From: Numida meleagris
Taxonomy: Eukaryota; Chordata; Aves; Galliformes; Numididae
Length of the DNA: 64,000 bases
NCBI RefSeq assembly: GCF_002078875.1
Contig: NC_034412.1
Coordinates: 16,557,478 to 16,621,477, forward strand
Direction of reading: 5' to 3'
Shown here: piece after piece, positions 36,198-49,429 of the stretch
Layout of the letters: the number at the start of each line of letters is the position of its first letter
How positions within the stretch are numbered: position 1 is the first letter of the stretch
The notes under the pieces: model-generated
What the model was told of the DNA's origin: nothing
The model's input: the letters and a program-made list of their open reading frames with translations, nothing else
Databases searched by the model: none
Made by a program: the position numbers and the translations under genes

Positions 36198-36459
36198 GTC
36201 TTCCAGGAGGATTCACTCCATGATCTTCCAAGACACAGAGCTGATGCTCCCCACCCTGTAGTTCCCCAGGGTCTTCCTTCCTCTTTTTCTTGAATATGGG
36301 AGTGATGTTTCCCTTTATCCAGTTACCAAGGATCTCATCTGACAGCCCTGATTTTTCAAAGATTATGGAGAGCAGATCAGCAACCACATCAGCCAGTTCC
36401 CTCAGAACCCTGGGATGCGTGTTATCTGCCCCCGTAGACTTGTACGCATTCAGCCTCAT
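36100..36459 (-). pseudogene. CR1 reverse transcriptase remnant, finger region
   Basis: An open stretch inside the old CR1 copy. Only roughly the first 55-60 codons match the family: [20 protein letters not shown], then LSIIFEKSG and [19 protein letters not shown]. Past EDPGE the CR1 reading continues in another frame, so the remaining codons here are out-of-frame translation. A frameshift therefore lies roughly between 36240 and 36280. Not functional. Confidence 0.85.
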
Positions 36460-36552
36460 GAGACAGCCTCAGACTTGCTCTGCTCTTACACTGGGAGGGA
36501 TTTTGCTTCCCCAGCCCCTGATAAGATGTTCAGGGACACAAGAGATGACGCA

Positions 36553-39500
36553 TCATAAAACCATGATTATGAAAACAGAGCTGTTTGAATATACCATGTG
36601 CCCTGTGAAGAGAGTCCAGTTTCATTAAGATACTGTTATATACTGTAGTTCCGTATCTGCTATGAGAATTACTACACTGTAGCAGTAAATACATCTTAAA
36701 GCAATTAAATGCATTTGTGCAGTCTTCAGAAACGAGATAGAAGGTATTGTATCATCTCAGCCATAAAATAAATATCTGGAATGAATGTGCTTGCTATTGG
36801 AAAAGGGTCTGAACAAAAACCAGATCCCAACATCCAATAAGTATGGAAGAGTTGTGACCCAGTTTTGCACTTCCCAGCAAGCATCTTCCTCTCTAACAAG
36901 CCAGACAGCGGGTATGTGTACATTCATAGTTTTTTGCAGACAGATACAAACAGGCTCTGCTGTCACTGCAAGCAGCTGGCATGCTATTCTTCTGTCATAA
37001 GCAGGACATGGTGCCAACAGCAGCACACCCTGCCCTTGGGCAGCTCTCACCTCCTCGGTGTGAGCCCCACAACAGCCAAGGCAATGCAACCTCTCACCCA
37101 GGAATTGCACACATGGCTGAACAGCTTAAGAGCCTGTTTACATGATGCCTCCAGGCCTCCCTTGAAACTCTTCTGCCAAATAGCCCTGAACTCTCAGAAA
37201 TCCCAATTTAAGCCCAGTCTTAAACCCAGACTCATCTCCCAGCTCTTCTAAGTAGCCCTCTTCTGGGCAGGCAGAGCTGAGCTCTGCACACAGGTGTGCT
37301 CTGTCCCTAATCCTGCACTCAATGCCACATGCTGCTTCACTGCAGGTCACTGTAGTTCCCAAAAAAAGGCATTCCTGGAACATCAGCCTTTTAATTCAAA
37401 GCTGGCAAACCCGGAAATCTTACCTCTAGGTTGCCATCCTTTATTTGCATGTCTGTCTTCTACTCACTGCAAACAAGAGCAGAAGTGAAGTCCACACAAC
37501 AGGTTCATTTATTGTGGGTTGTTTTATTTTTTACTATGTTCTCTGCCCTTACAGCCAACTTTTCTATTACTTAGGTTCCATTTAATATCCTATTTCTATA
37601 AGTGCATCTTCTAGGGGTGGTTGAGCCAGCACCACTGTTGTCTAAAAGAATCACTTCTTCCTCAGACTTCCAGCCAACTACTTGCTATTTACCTGGATTT
37701 AGTTGGAACAGTTTCAAAGGCTGGATATTGCCAAAATTGTAGTCGATAAGCATCAGCACATACAATTTGTTTCAGGGTGTGTAGATTGTTGAGTGATGAC
37801 TATATCAAAGCTTGATTGTATGCGTTAATTATTGTATGCATTACTTTTACTCTGTTAATGTTTTGCTGTATGCATTAATGTATAGATTAATTCAGGAAAG
37901 ATTTAAATATAGGAGAATAAGTCTATATTAACTACAGTATACTTGTCTTGAAGGGAAGTCCTGATCTTTCACATGACCAAATTTCAGGATTCCAAATGAA
38001 AGCAGTTGCAATCAAAGCTTTTTCAGGGTCTTAATGAAGCCTCCCAAAAATCAAGAGCTTAACACATCCCTGTACAAGTCCACAGAACTGCTAATAGAGG
38101 TTTCAAGCTGCTAGTGAAACAGCAAACACTTGGTCAGAATATTCTTTTTAGAATAAACCTCCCCATCTCAGTGCAGTCTTCAGAGCCCGCATCGGGACAG
38201 TAGGTGGCGCTGTCTGATGCGCTCTCCCCTACCATTTCATCCTCGCTAAAATACTTTAAGGTATTTTTACAACACATACTGAGAAAAGTTAAAACTGGGA
38301 CCTTGTCGTTAAACATGGAATAAATATTTTGTAATCAGGAAATGCGAATTCTTCTGCTTCATTTCGTGGCATATTTCTTAGAAAACTACCTCCTTACAAA
38401 GTGTTTGTCCATTCAAGATCAGAACGCAGTTACCAAATGTCTGGCAGAATCAATGTCTGTTATATCTCCGTAATGAGAAGGACATAGCCCTCACAAATAT
38501 TTTGGGGAAAAGCAGCCCATTAAAAAATGATTAGCAAGAATTTCAAGATTTTTGAAAGCACAAAAACTAATTTCAATTTGCAGAATGTAGTATGCAATCC
38601 CTACAGAATGTAAGATTAGCTCTTAAATCTGACAAATCATTTGTTGAACAAAAAGCAAAAAAGCAAGCTGTAGGTTGAAAGAGATCCCAGATTTTAATAA
38701 TCTGACTTTCAACAAGCTAATACCATATTCATAATTGAGTTTCATGCGTTCATGTGGGTTTTTCCCCCCCCCCCATGTCGTTAATACAGCTCCAGTACCT
38801 GGCTTGCTGGATGCTGTCTTCTGATCCTGTCACTCTCCCTTGACTGATTTGCTCAACCATCACTTTCAAGCTTCTTCTCCTCCTTTTGAAGTCACTCACA
38901 GAAATAACCTTCTTGTTCTGTCACTCCTATTTACAGATACATCTTCCCTTCCCCTTAAATGTCTCACTAGCTATGTTAGCTTCACAGGTAGATGGGAGCA
39001 CAAAGAGGCCTACGAGACACCTTCCTCTAGGCTACCTACAGGGTTTGTAATATCACTTCGGTCTTTCAGAAGCTTTTTAAGGTCTCTCCTTAAACAGAAA
39101 GCCTTAGCCAACAACAACAACAAAAAAATTGGACAGCCAAAATGCACCTGTTTTAAAACCAAGAATGTCTGTAAAAGCACCATGAGCTCAAGACACAAAC
39201 ACATGGTTGTATTCAAAAACATTCTAACATGACAGCAGACTGTTTGCATGCTTGAGAACAGGCATGCAAAAAAGCCTTTACAGGGCTGACTGCATGGCTT
39301 AACTGTCCTCTGCTATTGCTATGCTATTTGTGTGTCCAAGGTTCAAGAACAGCTGAAGTGGTCAAACACAGTTGAAGTTTTAGATACAACATTTCTTTGC
39401 ATGTCAACACAGAAAACAAGGAGCCCCAACCAAACGTTTGTATGGACACAGTGAAACAAATCAACAATATTGCATAAGGAAACAAAAAAAACAGGAAACA

Positions 39501-42500
39501 AGTCTTGCGTGCAACTTGTTCCAAAACACAAACAGGTTTGTTTTTTTTTTTTTTTCAAAATATGTATTTTTCCACAAACAAAGACTTCATGCTTTACTTC
39601 CTTGTCCAAGATTATGGTCATGTGTCAGCCTCCCCACCACCGCTTTCCCTCTCTCTCTTACTACTCAGAACATTTCATCAGTGAAATTATTTGGAATCAC
39701 TGGTGTCCAAGCAAAGAAAATAACCCCACTTCTTCCACTCCATGCAGGAAAGGACAGACTCAAGGATAAGCAGAAACAGAAGGGAGCGCAGGAGGAGCCT
39801 CAGTAGAAAGCACTGGGACAAGGGGACCATGGGCCATGCTGCCAGCACCACACAACTGCCGCAGTTTGCAGAGGGGCTGGCAGTGGGGTTGGGCCTCCAG
39901 CAGCACCAGCTGGGAAACTACAAGTACAGCACAGTGGTCTTAGCCATTCCATAGTTTTAGTCTTTCTTAAAACAGTGTTTTTCCTCTTGTTTTTCACTCT
40001 CATAAAAGGGGCTACGTTCACCCTCTGAGACGGGGACACATTTTTCAACTCCCAGAAGCAGCTGCAAGGAGACACAGCTACTCTTCCCAAGGGGCTTCAC
40101 AGAAGGAAGCCAGCTTTTAAATTAAGCCAATCTCCAATCTCTTCTCAGGATACACACTAAATTAGCAGGGGAGGCCTGGCACCACCTCTCAGTTCCTACA
40201 GGCCCCCCTAACAGCCTGATAGATTTAGTATCACAAGCGGCTTCAATCAGCATTTCTTCTATAGCTGCCTGGAGAGCAGCCACTTCCAACGAACTGAACT
40301 GCAGGTGACATCTCTGCAGATAACTGTGGGAACATTGGCTGCTTCTCCCATACAGACATCCATTTCTCATAGTCAGCCAGGCCATGCTCATGCACTGCAG
40401 AAATGCTTGAAGCAGTACACGCCGATCCCCCAGGAACACAGAGCCAGGCAAAACTAACTTCTCAGCATACTGCAGGCACACAGGTTCACTGGCAGCATGG
40501 ACAGTCATTCACATCACCTCACACTCTCCTGGGTAGTCAAGTCCTCTAGTGCAGCTCACTGTATGGCCTGGGAATGACCTGCAGTATCAAAGCAGCACCT
40601 CCTACTGACACCCACTGTGCTTTGCCCCCAAGTTATGGCTGACCAAGCACACAGTTCTTCCTCTTTGCTTTGCTGAGACAGGAGCATGTGAAAGCTCCCA
40701 TGTTTGAGCAGCTACAACTACTTCATTCTGTAGCTCCTGCAATTCCTTGGCAGGGGCAGTGTCTGTCACCCTATCATGGGAATGGGCATTGCTGTATTAA
40801 GACACCAGTCCCAGCCATGAAACCTCCCACAGCATCCCAAAAGCTTAGGCAGTCATTTCCCACAGCTTCAGCCTTGTCTGTATTCTACTTCATTATTTCC
40901 TTCTACCAAAAAAAAAAAAAGCTGAAACAGACACACAGCCTAACCAAAGGTTTTTAACCTAAGGTATTCTGTCTGGTGGCAAGCACAAAGGTTTTAAATA
41001 CTCACTAAAAACAACATCCAACCCTACACCACAGCCTCCCATTTCCTCACCCTGGAGCACATCCTGGAATCCAGTTAGTGTCCTGACAGGAATTTCAGAC
41101 ACCCCCATAACACATCTCCCTTCTCTCACCAAAGCCCTCTCCCTGGAGAACAATCCCTTCTCCTCCTCTAAGGTGACCCTCCCTCTGCATCTCCCAAACT
41201 TCCTCATGTTCCCAGCCCTTACACCTCTGCCAGCTGTTTGTCCCATTCACCACTGCTTCCCACTCTTCAGAGAAGGCTTTAACGTATTTCCTTTGTTCTT
41301 TGCCATCTTCAACACACCCTTTATGACACAGGCAGATTTCTTAAAATCCTAGCATGTCACGCTTGTCCGCCTACTCACCAGCAGACAAACACAGTTCCCA
41401 CAGCTCCTAGGAAATGCCAGCTTGGGGCAGAGTTGTGCACATGGCTTTCCATTTCTGACCAGGTCACTCAGGACAGCGCGTGCCAGGGGACAGAGAGCAG
41501 AGCAATGGCTGCAAGGTGCTGTGAATGGCAGAGAAGTAGCACAACCCCTCCAGCAGCAGCACTCACCTGTGCTGGCAGAAAACACACACTTAAAATCTCT
41601 TTAACCCAAAGAATGGACAAGTGCAAGCAACCCAAATGTGCATTTACACACTGTGGACAAACTCACAAAGCTAAGTTCCTTTGCAGTGCTGCTGCAGATC
41701 CTGGGTGCCTGCCTACCTTTCTCAGAGGTGACTCCCACCTGCCTCTGACTTCTTGCTCCAAGATGGAAGGAGGTAGTTTCTATCTTGGCCAAATTGGCAG
41801 ATTCCACTTAAGTACAAGAACAAAAAAGCTTCAGGATTTTGTTGAATCCAATTAGTGAGAAGCAACTTGTACATCTGATTCTTGTTAAGTGCCTTTGAGT
41901 TCCCCCCAGAAAAATCAATGGAACTAAGTGGCTGTGACATTTGATCTTTATAGTGAAGGTGTAGGGTTAAACTTGCATGTTCTGCTAACCTTTCATCTGC
42001 TGATGATTACATACCTTCTTTAGATACCAAAATGAAGACCTTGAGTTTTCATCAGACCCCTGTACTCTATCATATTCAGGAACAATCCCGCTACACTGTC
42101 TCTCTGATGTTGGTCTCTTCACTGAACGAAGCAAGCGTCAGTCCTGAGATTTTCTGTAAGCTTACTGCCAGCTGTAATAGTGCAGAGTAACTCAAAGGTA
42201 CATTATGCATTGCTTGGCTTTGTCCAGCACGGTTCTGGGACTGACAGTGATGTGCAGCTCTTTGGACTGCGTGGGGCACTCCAGTACCTGCAATGCAAAA
42301 TGCTATAAGGAAACATGCTGAGGGGATCTCCTAGCCTGCAGGAGGAAGGCCAGAGGGGAATTAAAAAGAGTAACAAACTTTTTACTAGGTGAATCTTAAA
42401 CCTGATTCTAGGAAGATATTTGCAGTATTAAGAACACATCGAGAGTTTTATGTGATTCCATACTATTGTTTACAAATAGAGTCCTTCTGCAGGATTAACC

Positions 42501-45500
42501 ATGAAGTAATTGCGCAGCCAGTAATGAATTTGTATATTCCATACCTTGTCCTACCAAAACACTGCAGAGATGAGAATAAAGGAAGAGTTTCTGCTTCCAC
42601 AAATATATAATTATAATGGATCCCCTACCAATATCATTTCCTGAGAGGAATATGTATCTGCTAGCATCACCGCACAGTAACTATCCTGAAGATTCACGGT
42701 CTGGCATTTAATTCATACACCAGATTTGTTTTGTTTTTGTTTTTTTCCCCCCAGAGGTCATCTATGTACCTACAGATGCACCTATGGACCACTGTAATAC
42801 TGCTGTCCAGCAGCATCAGGGCTTTCTCACACAGAAGTGAGGGAACACCATGCTCAAGTCCCACATGACACCTCCTTGTCAGCTGGGATGGAGTTTCTCT
42901 GAAAGCCTCTCACTTCGGCACCACTGCTCACTGCCAGCCTCTTTTAACATACACCAAGAAGGAAGCATCAATCTGCACTTGAGAGGATCTATCACAAAAA
43001 GAAAACTTCATGGAAAGAGTAATCAGTCATTCTTTTGCCTTGGTACAGAGAGAATTATGAGACAATCACTTGATTCTAGTGATAGTTGAATCTAGAGCTA
43101 TAATTTTTGTTTTTGAAGTATTAGTTGATAACAAGATATTCTGTCCTGCAGCAGTATGCCCATTGTAACTGCACACATTTTTCTACCTGGGAAGGAGAAT
43201 CTCCACAGAAACCAGTAGAAATGGGTTACAAAGTATTCAGCTGTGACAACTAAATCGCTTATTCAGAAAGCATACACAAAAATAATGACTTGAAAATATT
43301 AGTGTACAAATCATGCCCATAAGACCTAGAAAAGTGTAAAATCATATACTCTGGCTGAATTTTAGTGAAATGTTATATTAAGGCTCTGAGGAAAGAGGAG
43401 AAAGCCTTACATATATGTAAAACAACCGTTTTTAAATAGCTATGACTTGGGGGAAACTAAGGTAACAGTAAATTCTATTACACATATACAAGTAACTCAC
43501 CTCCATCAGCAGCTTTCAAATATTAAAAAAATAAATCCAGGAGTAGTTAGAACAGTTAACAATGAGAGAAAAACACCCATATTACTGCAGAAATAAACCA
43601 GGACTGTCATCCTCCCACTGCTAGATCTAGGATTTAATCAAATGAATCTGGCCAAAACCTCTAGTTTATTTCTTTGCACCCTATTCTTCCCCCAAAGAAT
43701 CTCATAAGCACATCCAAAGAAGTATGGGCAACTTTGAAATGTGGGAAAGTAATTCACATCCTCTGTCCCCATCTTCAAGAAATCTTCACAAACTCTCAAG
43801 CAGTGCCTGCTGCTGATGCTGCTTTTGAGTAACTGGATCTGTCAGAATATTGGTAGACTGTTATTACACAGGCAGGAAGCCAAAAGAAAAGCAAACAACC
43901 CACCTACCACTGCTAAGTAATCCAGGAAAGAAAGGAAAAACAATGCTCAGCCTTACACAGATAAAGGAATATTTCCCTCCTGCCAAATTCTGGAGTGCCA
44001 CTTTAAAAAAAAAGCCCCCACCAGAGTCAGAGCATGGTAACGAAAGAGCAAGAATGGAAGACTGGGGCCTAAGCATATGTGCATTCTCTTCTCATCCATC
44101 CTTCCAGGCTGAAACCTTTCAGGTGTTTTGCATCCCAGTTCTGCTCCAGGACACGAGGCCACATGAGGTGTAAGTGGCACACTGGACAGGTAAGGCTAAT
44201 TGCTATAATGGATCTTTGCTGGCTAAAGCACTCACTGTAAAATCATTCATGCAAGACCAACTTCAGGGTTTTCTGTTTGTGTTTAAAAAAATCATTTCTA
44301 GGTAAATGGAAACTTCTGCAGAGCCAAAGAAAAGGCAATGGCCACAGATCTACTAGTCATTTAATACAGTAAGTGTCGACCAATAGAGCAACACTGAGTT
44401 GTCCGGGGGAAGCACTGTTCTCTTAGGAAAGTATCGCTTACGTATGACAAGTACCTTCAGCAGCCACCAGGAGTCAGGACAGCCATGGGAAATCTAATGA
44501 GGCTGCTCACCGCTGCAGAAGTACCACCTTGCATGGAACTGCTTTACCCCAAAGAGAAGTTACTCACTGCAGCTCAGCCTCACAATCCTACCAGCCAGCA
44601 GAAGATCTTGTCAGCTGCAATAAGGGCTTCCAGGAAGGTTGCGCTGGAGTTTGTCCAGGGAAACATTTATGGTGACTGAGTTGTGCAGTAACTGTAGGCT
44701 TCCACCCCAAAAACTGAAGAACTTTAGATGTCCTAATATGATGTCAAGGAGCAGGACAGGAAAAATCCCTGTTCAGTGCCTCCTTTAGTCAAGGCTACCT
44801 ACATGCTAAGCTATTTATTCCATCGGTGCAGAAGTGCTATATCTCTGGCAGCTCGACTCCCAGTCCCTCTGGGGAGGGAGTTGCATCACTTCTTTAAGCC
44901 CATACTGGTCTGCCACTTGGGGGAAGGGGCTGGGAAAGGCTCTGGTAAGAAGCTCTGGACTAGAAGATATGGAAGAACTTCAGACTGTAAGCTGTAGAGA
45001 TTATTAAAACCTGCACTTATCTTTTTTTGGCTTAATGTGACTGCTGAGATTCATTACCCTGGGCATCTCCCATGTCATGTGAGAAAATCTGTGCCTGGGA
45101 ATAACAAGGCTATATGGGGCATGCCACCAGAGCACAACTGCTGATGAGCCGATTAATCAGAACACAGCTTTTTTCCTTCCCCCTGCAGCCTCTTACCCTC
45201 TTTTCCCAGAAACTTAGCACCGCTACCTAAGCCCACATTAGCTTGTCAAAGCTCATGATTATCTGTTGCAATCCCACCAACTACATGTTTCAGGCACTTA
45301 GAACATCTTAATACAAATTCTCCTCGGCTACTCAAATATAAAACATTCAGTACCTTTTTGAAAGCACCTTAGAAAGTTTCTTTTTCTGTCCTCAAGGGAG
45401 ATAATCCCCCATGGGCCATTCAAATACATGCAGAAGTTTTACATACACCTATTTGCGACACAAGAGTGAACTAATCAAAACATTCCAAATTTTTTAAATG

Positions 45501-45913
45501 GTAAATATTTCTGAGCGTTTAAATATCTAATACAGACCAAGGTTTGGCAAAAATGAAATCATACTGTCCACACAGGTAATTTTCCTGTGGAACTGCCATT
45601 TGAATTGAAAAGCCTTGTTGGTCCACAAATTTTGCCTGCCCTTCCAGGTGACCTCACTGTACCCACTGTACCTTTCCACGGTCATATTCCCAGCAACAAG
45701 CAGAAGACCACTGGGACAATTATTTTGAAAAATGTAAACAATTCCCAAGTCACATTTTAAGTGCAGTCTGGAATATGAATTTAACTACTACAATACAGTT
45801 TCAAGCTTTTGCATAGGATTAGACAGGCTTAAAAACAGATTTAAGAGGATCTTATTTCAGTTAGATGAGAGCACCTACTATAGCCTAAATGCAGCTCAGT
45901 TCTGGAGCAATAA
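36553..45913. other. Non-coding DNA, no gene recognised
   Basis: Unique sequence with scattered chance frames. The longest are 41433-41855 (+, 140 codons, non-ATG start), 38840-39232 (+, 130), 40122-40508 (-, 128) and 36865-37251 (+, 128). None has a domain. 37817-37878 has three TGTATGC(A/G)TTA repeats with POU/homeodomain-like character. 40960-41250 is C/T-rich on +. Simple tracts include C11 at 38764, T(15) at 39541 and T/C-rich 42727-42753. Confidence 0.5.
38764..38774. repeat. C11 homopolymer
   Basis: Eleven consecutive C after a T run. It could form an i-motif or G-run on the other strand and is prone to length errors in sequencing. Confidence 0.85.
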
Positions 45914-45940
45914 CAAATCATACCTTGCCAGTATGATTTG
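45914..45940. other. Perfect 10-bp inverted repeat with overlapping direct repeat
   Basis: CAAATCATAC (45914-45923) and GTATGATTTG (45931-45940) are exact reverse complements around CTTGCCA. The right arm also belongs to a direct repeat, TTGCCAGTATGA then TTTGCCAGTAATGA (45926-45951). It may be a dyad binding site or a small replication-slippage product. Confidence 0.5.
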
Positions 45941-48900
45941 CCAGTAATGATACAAAATGAATCTGTTTACTTCACCACATGATTAAGGAAAGAATAAGAG
46001 ATTTTTCTTGTGGTAATAATTTGCTCAGTCTCTACAACTTCATCCTGCTAGGTTCTAACATCCAAGACACCAGGAAAGAAAACAGAACTACCCAGGCTTC
46101 CAGGTGAAGTGCCTCTACACTGCTTCACTGTATCTTAAAGCCACATGTTATATCATACACTGCAACTTGCAGACGGGCCACTGCCTTCCAAAGGCACGAG
46201 TTGTACTATAGCAGCACAGTCTCTTTAAAGACTTCTCTACTCAAAGACCTTGAAAGACAAGTGAGGTACCCAAAATCCTATTGCTAGTTTGGAAAAGGAT
46301 TTAATCACTAAAAGCAGGGAAGATCTGAATCGCATTTTATAAACGTAAAGATCTATGTTTTTTCCTGTTAACGATGCAGATCCAACAAATCTGAGACCCT
46401 GAGACAAAATCCACCCTGCTTTGAGTTTCATCATCAAAACTGACTCAAAAAAGAATTCTCATCAGAGCTGCTCAAGTATAGCCAGAGATTGGAACACAGT
46501 CTTGGTAAGGCAAACAGGATGGCTGGAAGAGCAGTTATACTTCTGCTGTCTGAGGCAGAGCCCAGCATACACAGAATGACAGCACAGTATTTGCAAGTTC
46601 AGTTTTCAGCTTAGATGATCTTATCTCCATCATCCTATCCCCATAAATTTGGGTTATTATCATACAGAGCACCTGTTTGAAAAGCTTATTAAATGCCTTT
46701 AGAAAAGAGTATAAATTAGTATCCAATCTTTTTCCAGCCACATACTTGTTTTTTTAGTGGGCTTTTTGTTTTTAAGCGGTACAGCCAGCACAACTACACA
46801 AGCACAATATAGGCTTTCATCTCAACAATCAGAATTGGCAGCATCCAATCAAGTCTCATTGTCTTGGTATCGTCTTGGTTATATTATGTACCCGTCTCCA
46901 AACTTCATGTTAAAAATCAATGCAAGCCTTCTAGATTTTAACAGAGACGTGGAAGAAATGAAAAAAAATGAATTAACCGCTAAATTTAACCACTGAATTA
47001 ACCATGGAATGAATTAACCACTATCATTTAAAATATGGATTTTCTGGTTTTACCACACTTCACTTAAGTCTGATACTAAACAAAAAAAAACAGCCGTTTG
47101 TCAGAATTTTTGTTCAAGAAGTTTTTCCATTTTTCTGAGAATCATCTCAATCAAGATTTTAGTGAACACAGAAATACTCTCATTGATTTCTCACTGCTTT
47201 GCATCTGACCCAAAGTCTATCCATTCTCTTTCACCCTGTGAAAAGGCTCAGGAGAAAGCCCTCTGTGGCTCTATTTTTTCAGCTTGTGTCATGACAGCTT
47301 GAGGGGGAAAAAAAAAATATCCCAGTTACCCCTCCAATGAGGAAATAAAATAAACAGCTCACCAGAGCACCAAAGCAAGAGAGGAGATTAAAAACCAGCA
47401 TTTTGCACCTCTGTTTTGTCCTCCTAAAACCACAAAGACACCAAGATTGTCTAAATCAGCAGAAGTACTTCCATAGCAGGGGGGGAAGGGGGAAACATCA
47501 TCACTAATACCCAGGGAAACAGATCCACAAGGAGTTCTTTTGAAAAATCCCTTACTGAACTCCAAAAGAAGCGTTGACAGCCTGCATCACTAGAAACTCA
47601 AAGGATGTTTCCAAAAAAAAAAAAAGAGCCAGCTTCACCATCTAAATACACTGCAACAGCACTTGGTCTTGTTTACAGAGAAAACACGATTTCCAATCAC
47701 TTGTCTTGTTCCTCTGTTCCTTTCTGAACGCAAGCTGCGGACTGCACACCCCACATCCAAATGATGTTAGCCAAAGCCCAAGGACTCAAGGCAGCCTCAG
47801 ATTTCTCAAGATGAAGCGCTTGCAGTTTTTCTGCCTAATGTGGAATCTCAAAGCTAGACAAGAAGCAGCAATACTGGTACAGTTATTAACAACAGTAGTC
47901 CTCCTCCACATTATAATTGAAGCTAATACTTTCCTCTTCTCCTCCTTGTACAAAGAGGAGTTTATGACTAGTTGAGCACCAGAGACAAGTTTGACCTGCG
48001 TGCTGTAATAAATCAGGCGCCAGGACCAGATGGAGAAGAGTTAGGAAGCATACTGAAGTCATTCTTGAGTTACACCTAGGGTCCATGGTCTACTCAAAAG
48101 GTTTTTGACCTCATAGCACAGGTGTTTGTTTTCAAAGCCTGCCACAACAGCAACAAAAGGGGAGGTAAGGCAGGAGAACATGAGCTTTTGTAGGTCCCAT
48201 TTCACAGGAACCCACAGACTCTACAGATTTCCATGGTGAGGATCAATGAATCTGCATTGATTTTTAACTTTATAAAAAAAACCCTATAACTGATTCTTAT
48301 TTTCTATATGTTATTCCTACTACAGAAAAATCCCATTAAGATTGAATTTAATCTTTTCTTTAAAAAGTGAGCCTTCTGGATTACGAGATTGGTGTGACTG
48401 ATTGAAATTAGCATTTGAATTATAATCTAAATTTATATAGTGTAGTCTCCAGATCACATTCCTTTCACTGCATTTATTTCCATTTGTCACATCACTGCTG
48501 CATTTGACCTTGGATACTGTAGCTTTGGAATACATTTTTGTGGCTCTCCCTCCCACCATAACTGGAAAATGTTTTGGTTTTTTTCATGGTCTCCAGTCCA
48601 ATGCAAGGCAAAAAACCACACCCAGTACTCCCACAAACTCGACAAACCAGTGATCCCAGAAGCTTACGTAGAAGGTTCCACCGAAGCCCGCAGAAGACAA
48701 ATGTGGCAATCCACCTATATCTGAAAACACTTACCGCGGTTGTTAAAGGGTCAAAGAGATGTAACTGGTTTGTATTTGTCATGCACCAGTTTCTAGTCAC
48801 AAGAAGTGGAAAGTAAATGTATGCCAACATCTATTTGAACAGCATTCATTCAGACATCACTAACCAACCCCTCCACTGTTACTGCACTCAATTACTGCTC

Positions 48901-49055
48901 TCCCAATCTTAATATAGCCTCTGACAATTCAAGTTTCCTTTTGCAACAACTTTTTTTTCTCCCACTAACTTAAGACATTACAAACAAAGAGTTTTGCTGG
49001 ACTTTTGGCCCAAATACTACTTTTGTTTAAATTTTATTAAAGAGAGAAAATTATG

Positions 49056-49083
49056 GGTTGTTGGGTTTGTTTGTTTGTTTTTT
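49056..49083. repeat. (GTTT)n simple repeat
   Basis: GGTTGTTGGG is followed by GTTT units and a T run. It is short and low in complexity. Confidence 0.8.
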
Positions 49084-49402
49084 AAAGGAAAATGAAGGAA
49101 AAGAAAATAATTCTCTTTGACATCTATTCTTTTGACTTCCAGCTGACTGGAAAAGCTGTGCTGCTGACTTTTATTTAAGAAAAACACCAGAAAACATTTT
49201 TCATCTTTTCCCATGAATCACAGGATATTCCTGTTGCTGAAGTGACGTTTTCTCCTTGCAGGAAAGAAATTGCTCTTCTTTTGACATATGTCCATGCACG
49301 ACAGTTAAAAAGGCAATGTAACAAGAAATTCTTTCTTTAAAGCAAATACAGCATTTATAGGAGAAAAATAAGTTCTCCTGCCTTTACTCTTTTATTGATC
49401 AG

Positions 49403-49429
49403 GGTCTGTTTTTCTGAAGCCAACAAGAG
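49403..49429 (+). other. Candidate 27-bp microexon (low confidence)
   Basis: Acceptor CTGCCTTTACTCTTTTATTG then ATCAG, 27 bases, and a consensus donor GAG|GTAAGT. Two frames are open (VCFSEANK or SVFLKPTR cores), and the frame beginning at the first base has a TGA. Length divisible by three fits known vertebrate microexons, but the interval is too short to judge by content. Confidence 0.12.

Larger units (their letters stand above)
35880..36552 (-). mobile_element. Older, diverged CR1 fragment (reverse transcriptase N-terminal half)
   Basis: A second CR1 copy on the minus strand, truncated at both ends. The right edge (about 36470-36552) resembles the CR1 stretch ahead of the reverse transcriptase, with CTGGGAGGGATTTTGCTTCC and TGTTCAGGGACACAAGAGATG. 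Translated on the minus strand, the frame ending at 36100 gives [20 protein letters not shown] and [15 protein letters not shown], typical of the reverse-transcriptase finger region. A frame change then leads into GFTKG and [12 protein letters not shown] (motif A) in the frame at 35961-36197. Similarity fades near 35880, before motifs B and C. At least one frameshift, an in-frame stop after GWAI, and more substitutions than the 57 kb copy suggest an older insertion. The ends are estimates. Confidence 0.9.

Noticed and set aside
40122..40508. 128-codon minus-strand frame
   Set aside because: Looks mildly protein-like but has no recognised motif or splice sites, and the length is within chance for the window.
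41433..41855. 140-codon plus-strand frame
   Set aside because: No domain, an overlapping frame on + and another on -, and composition-driven.
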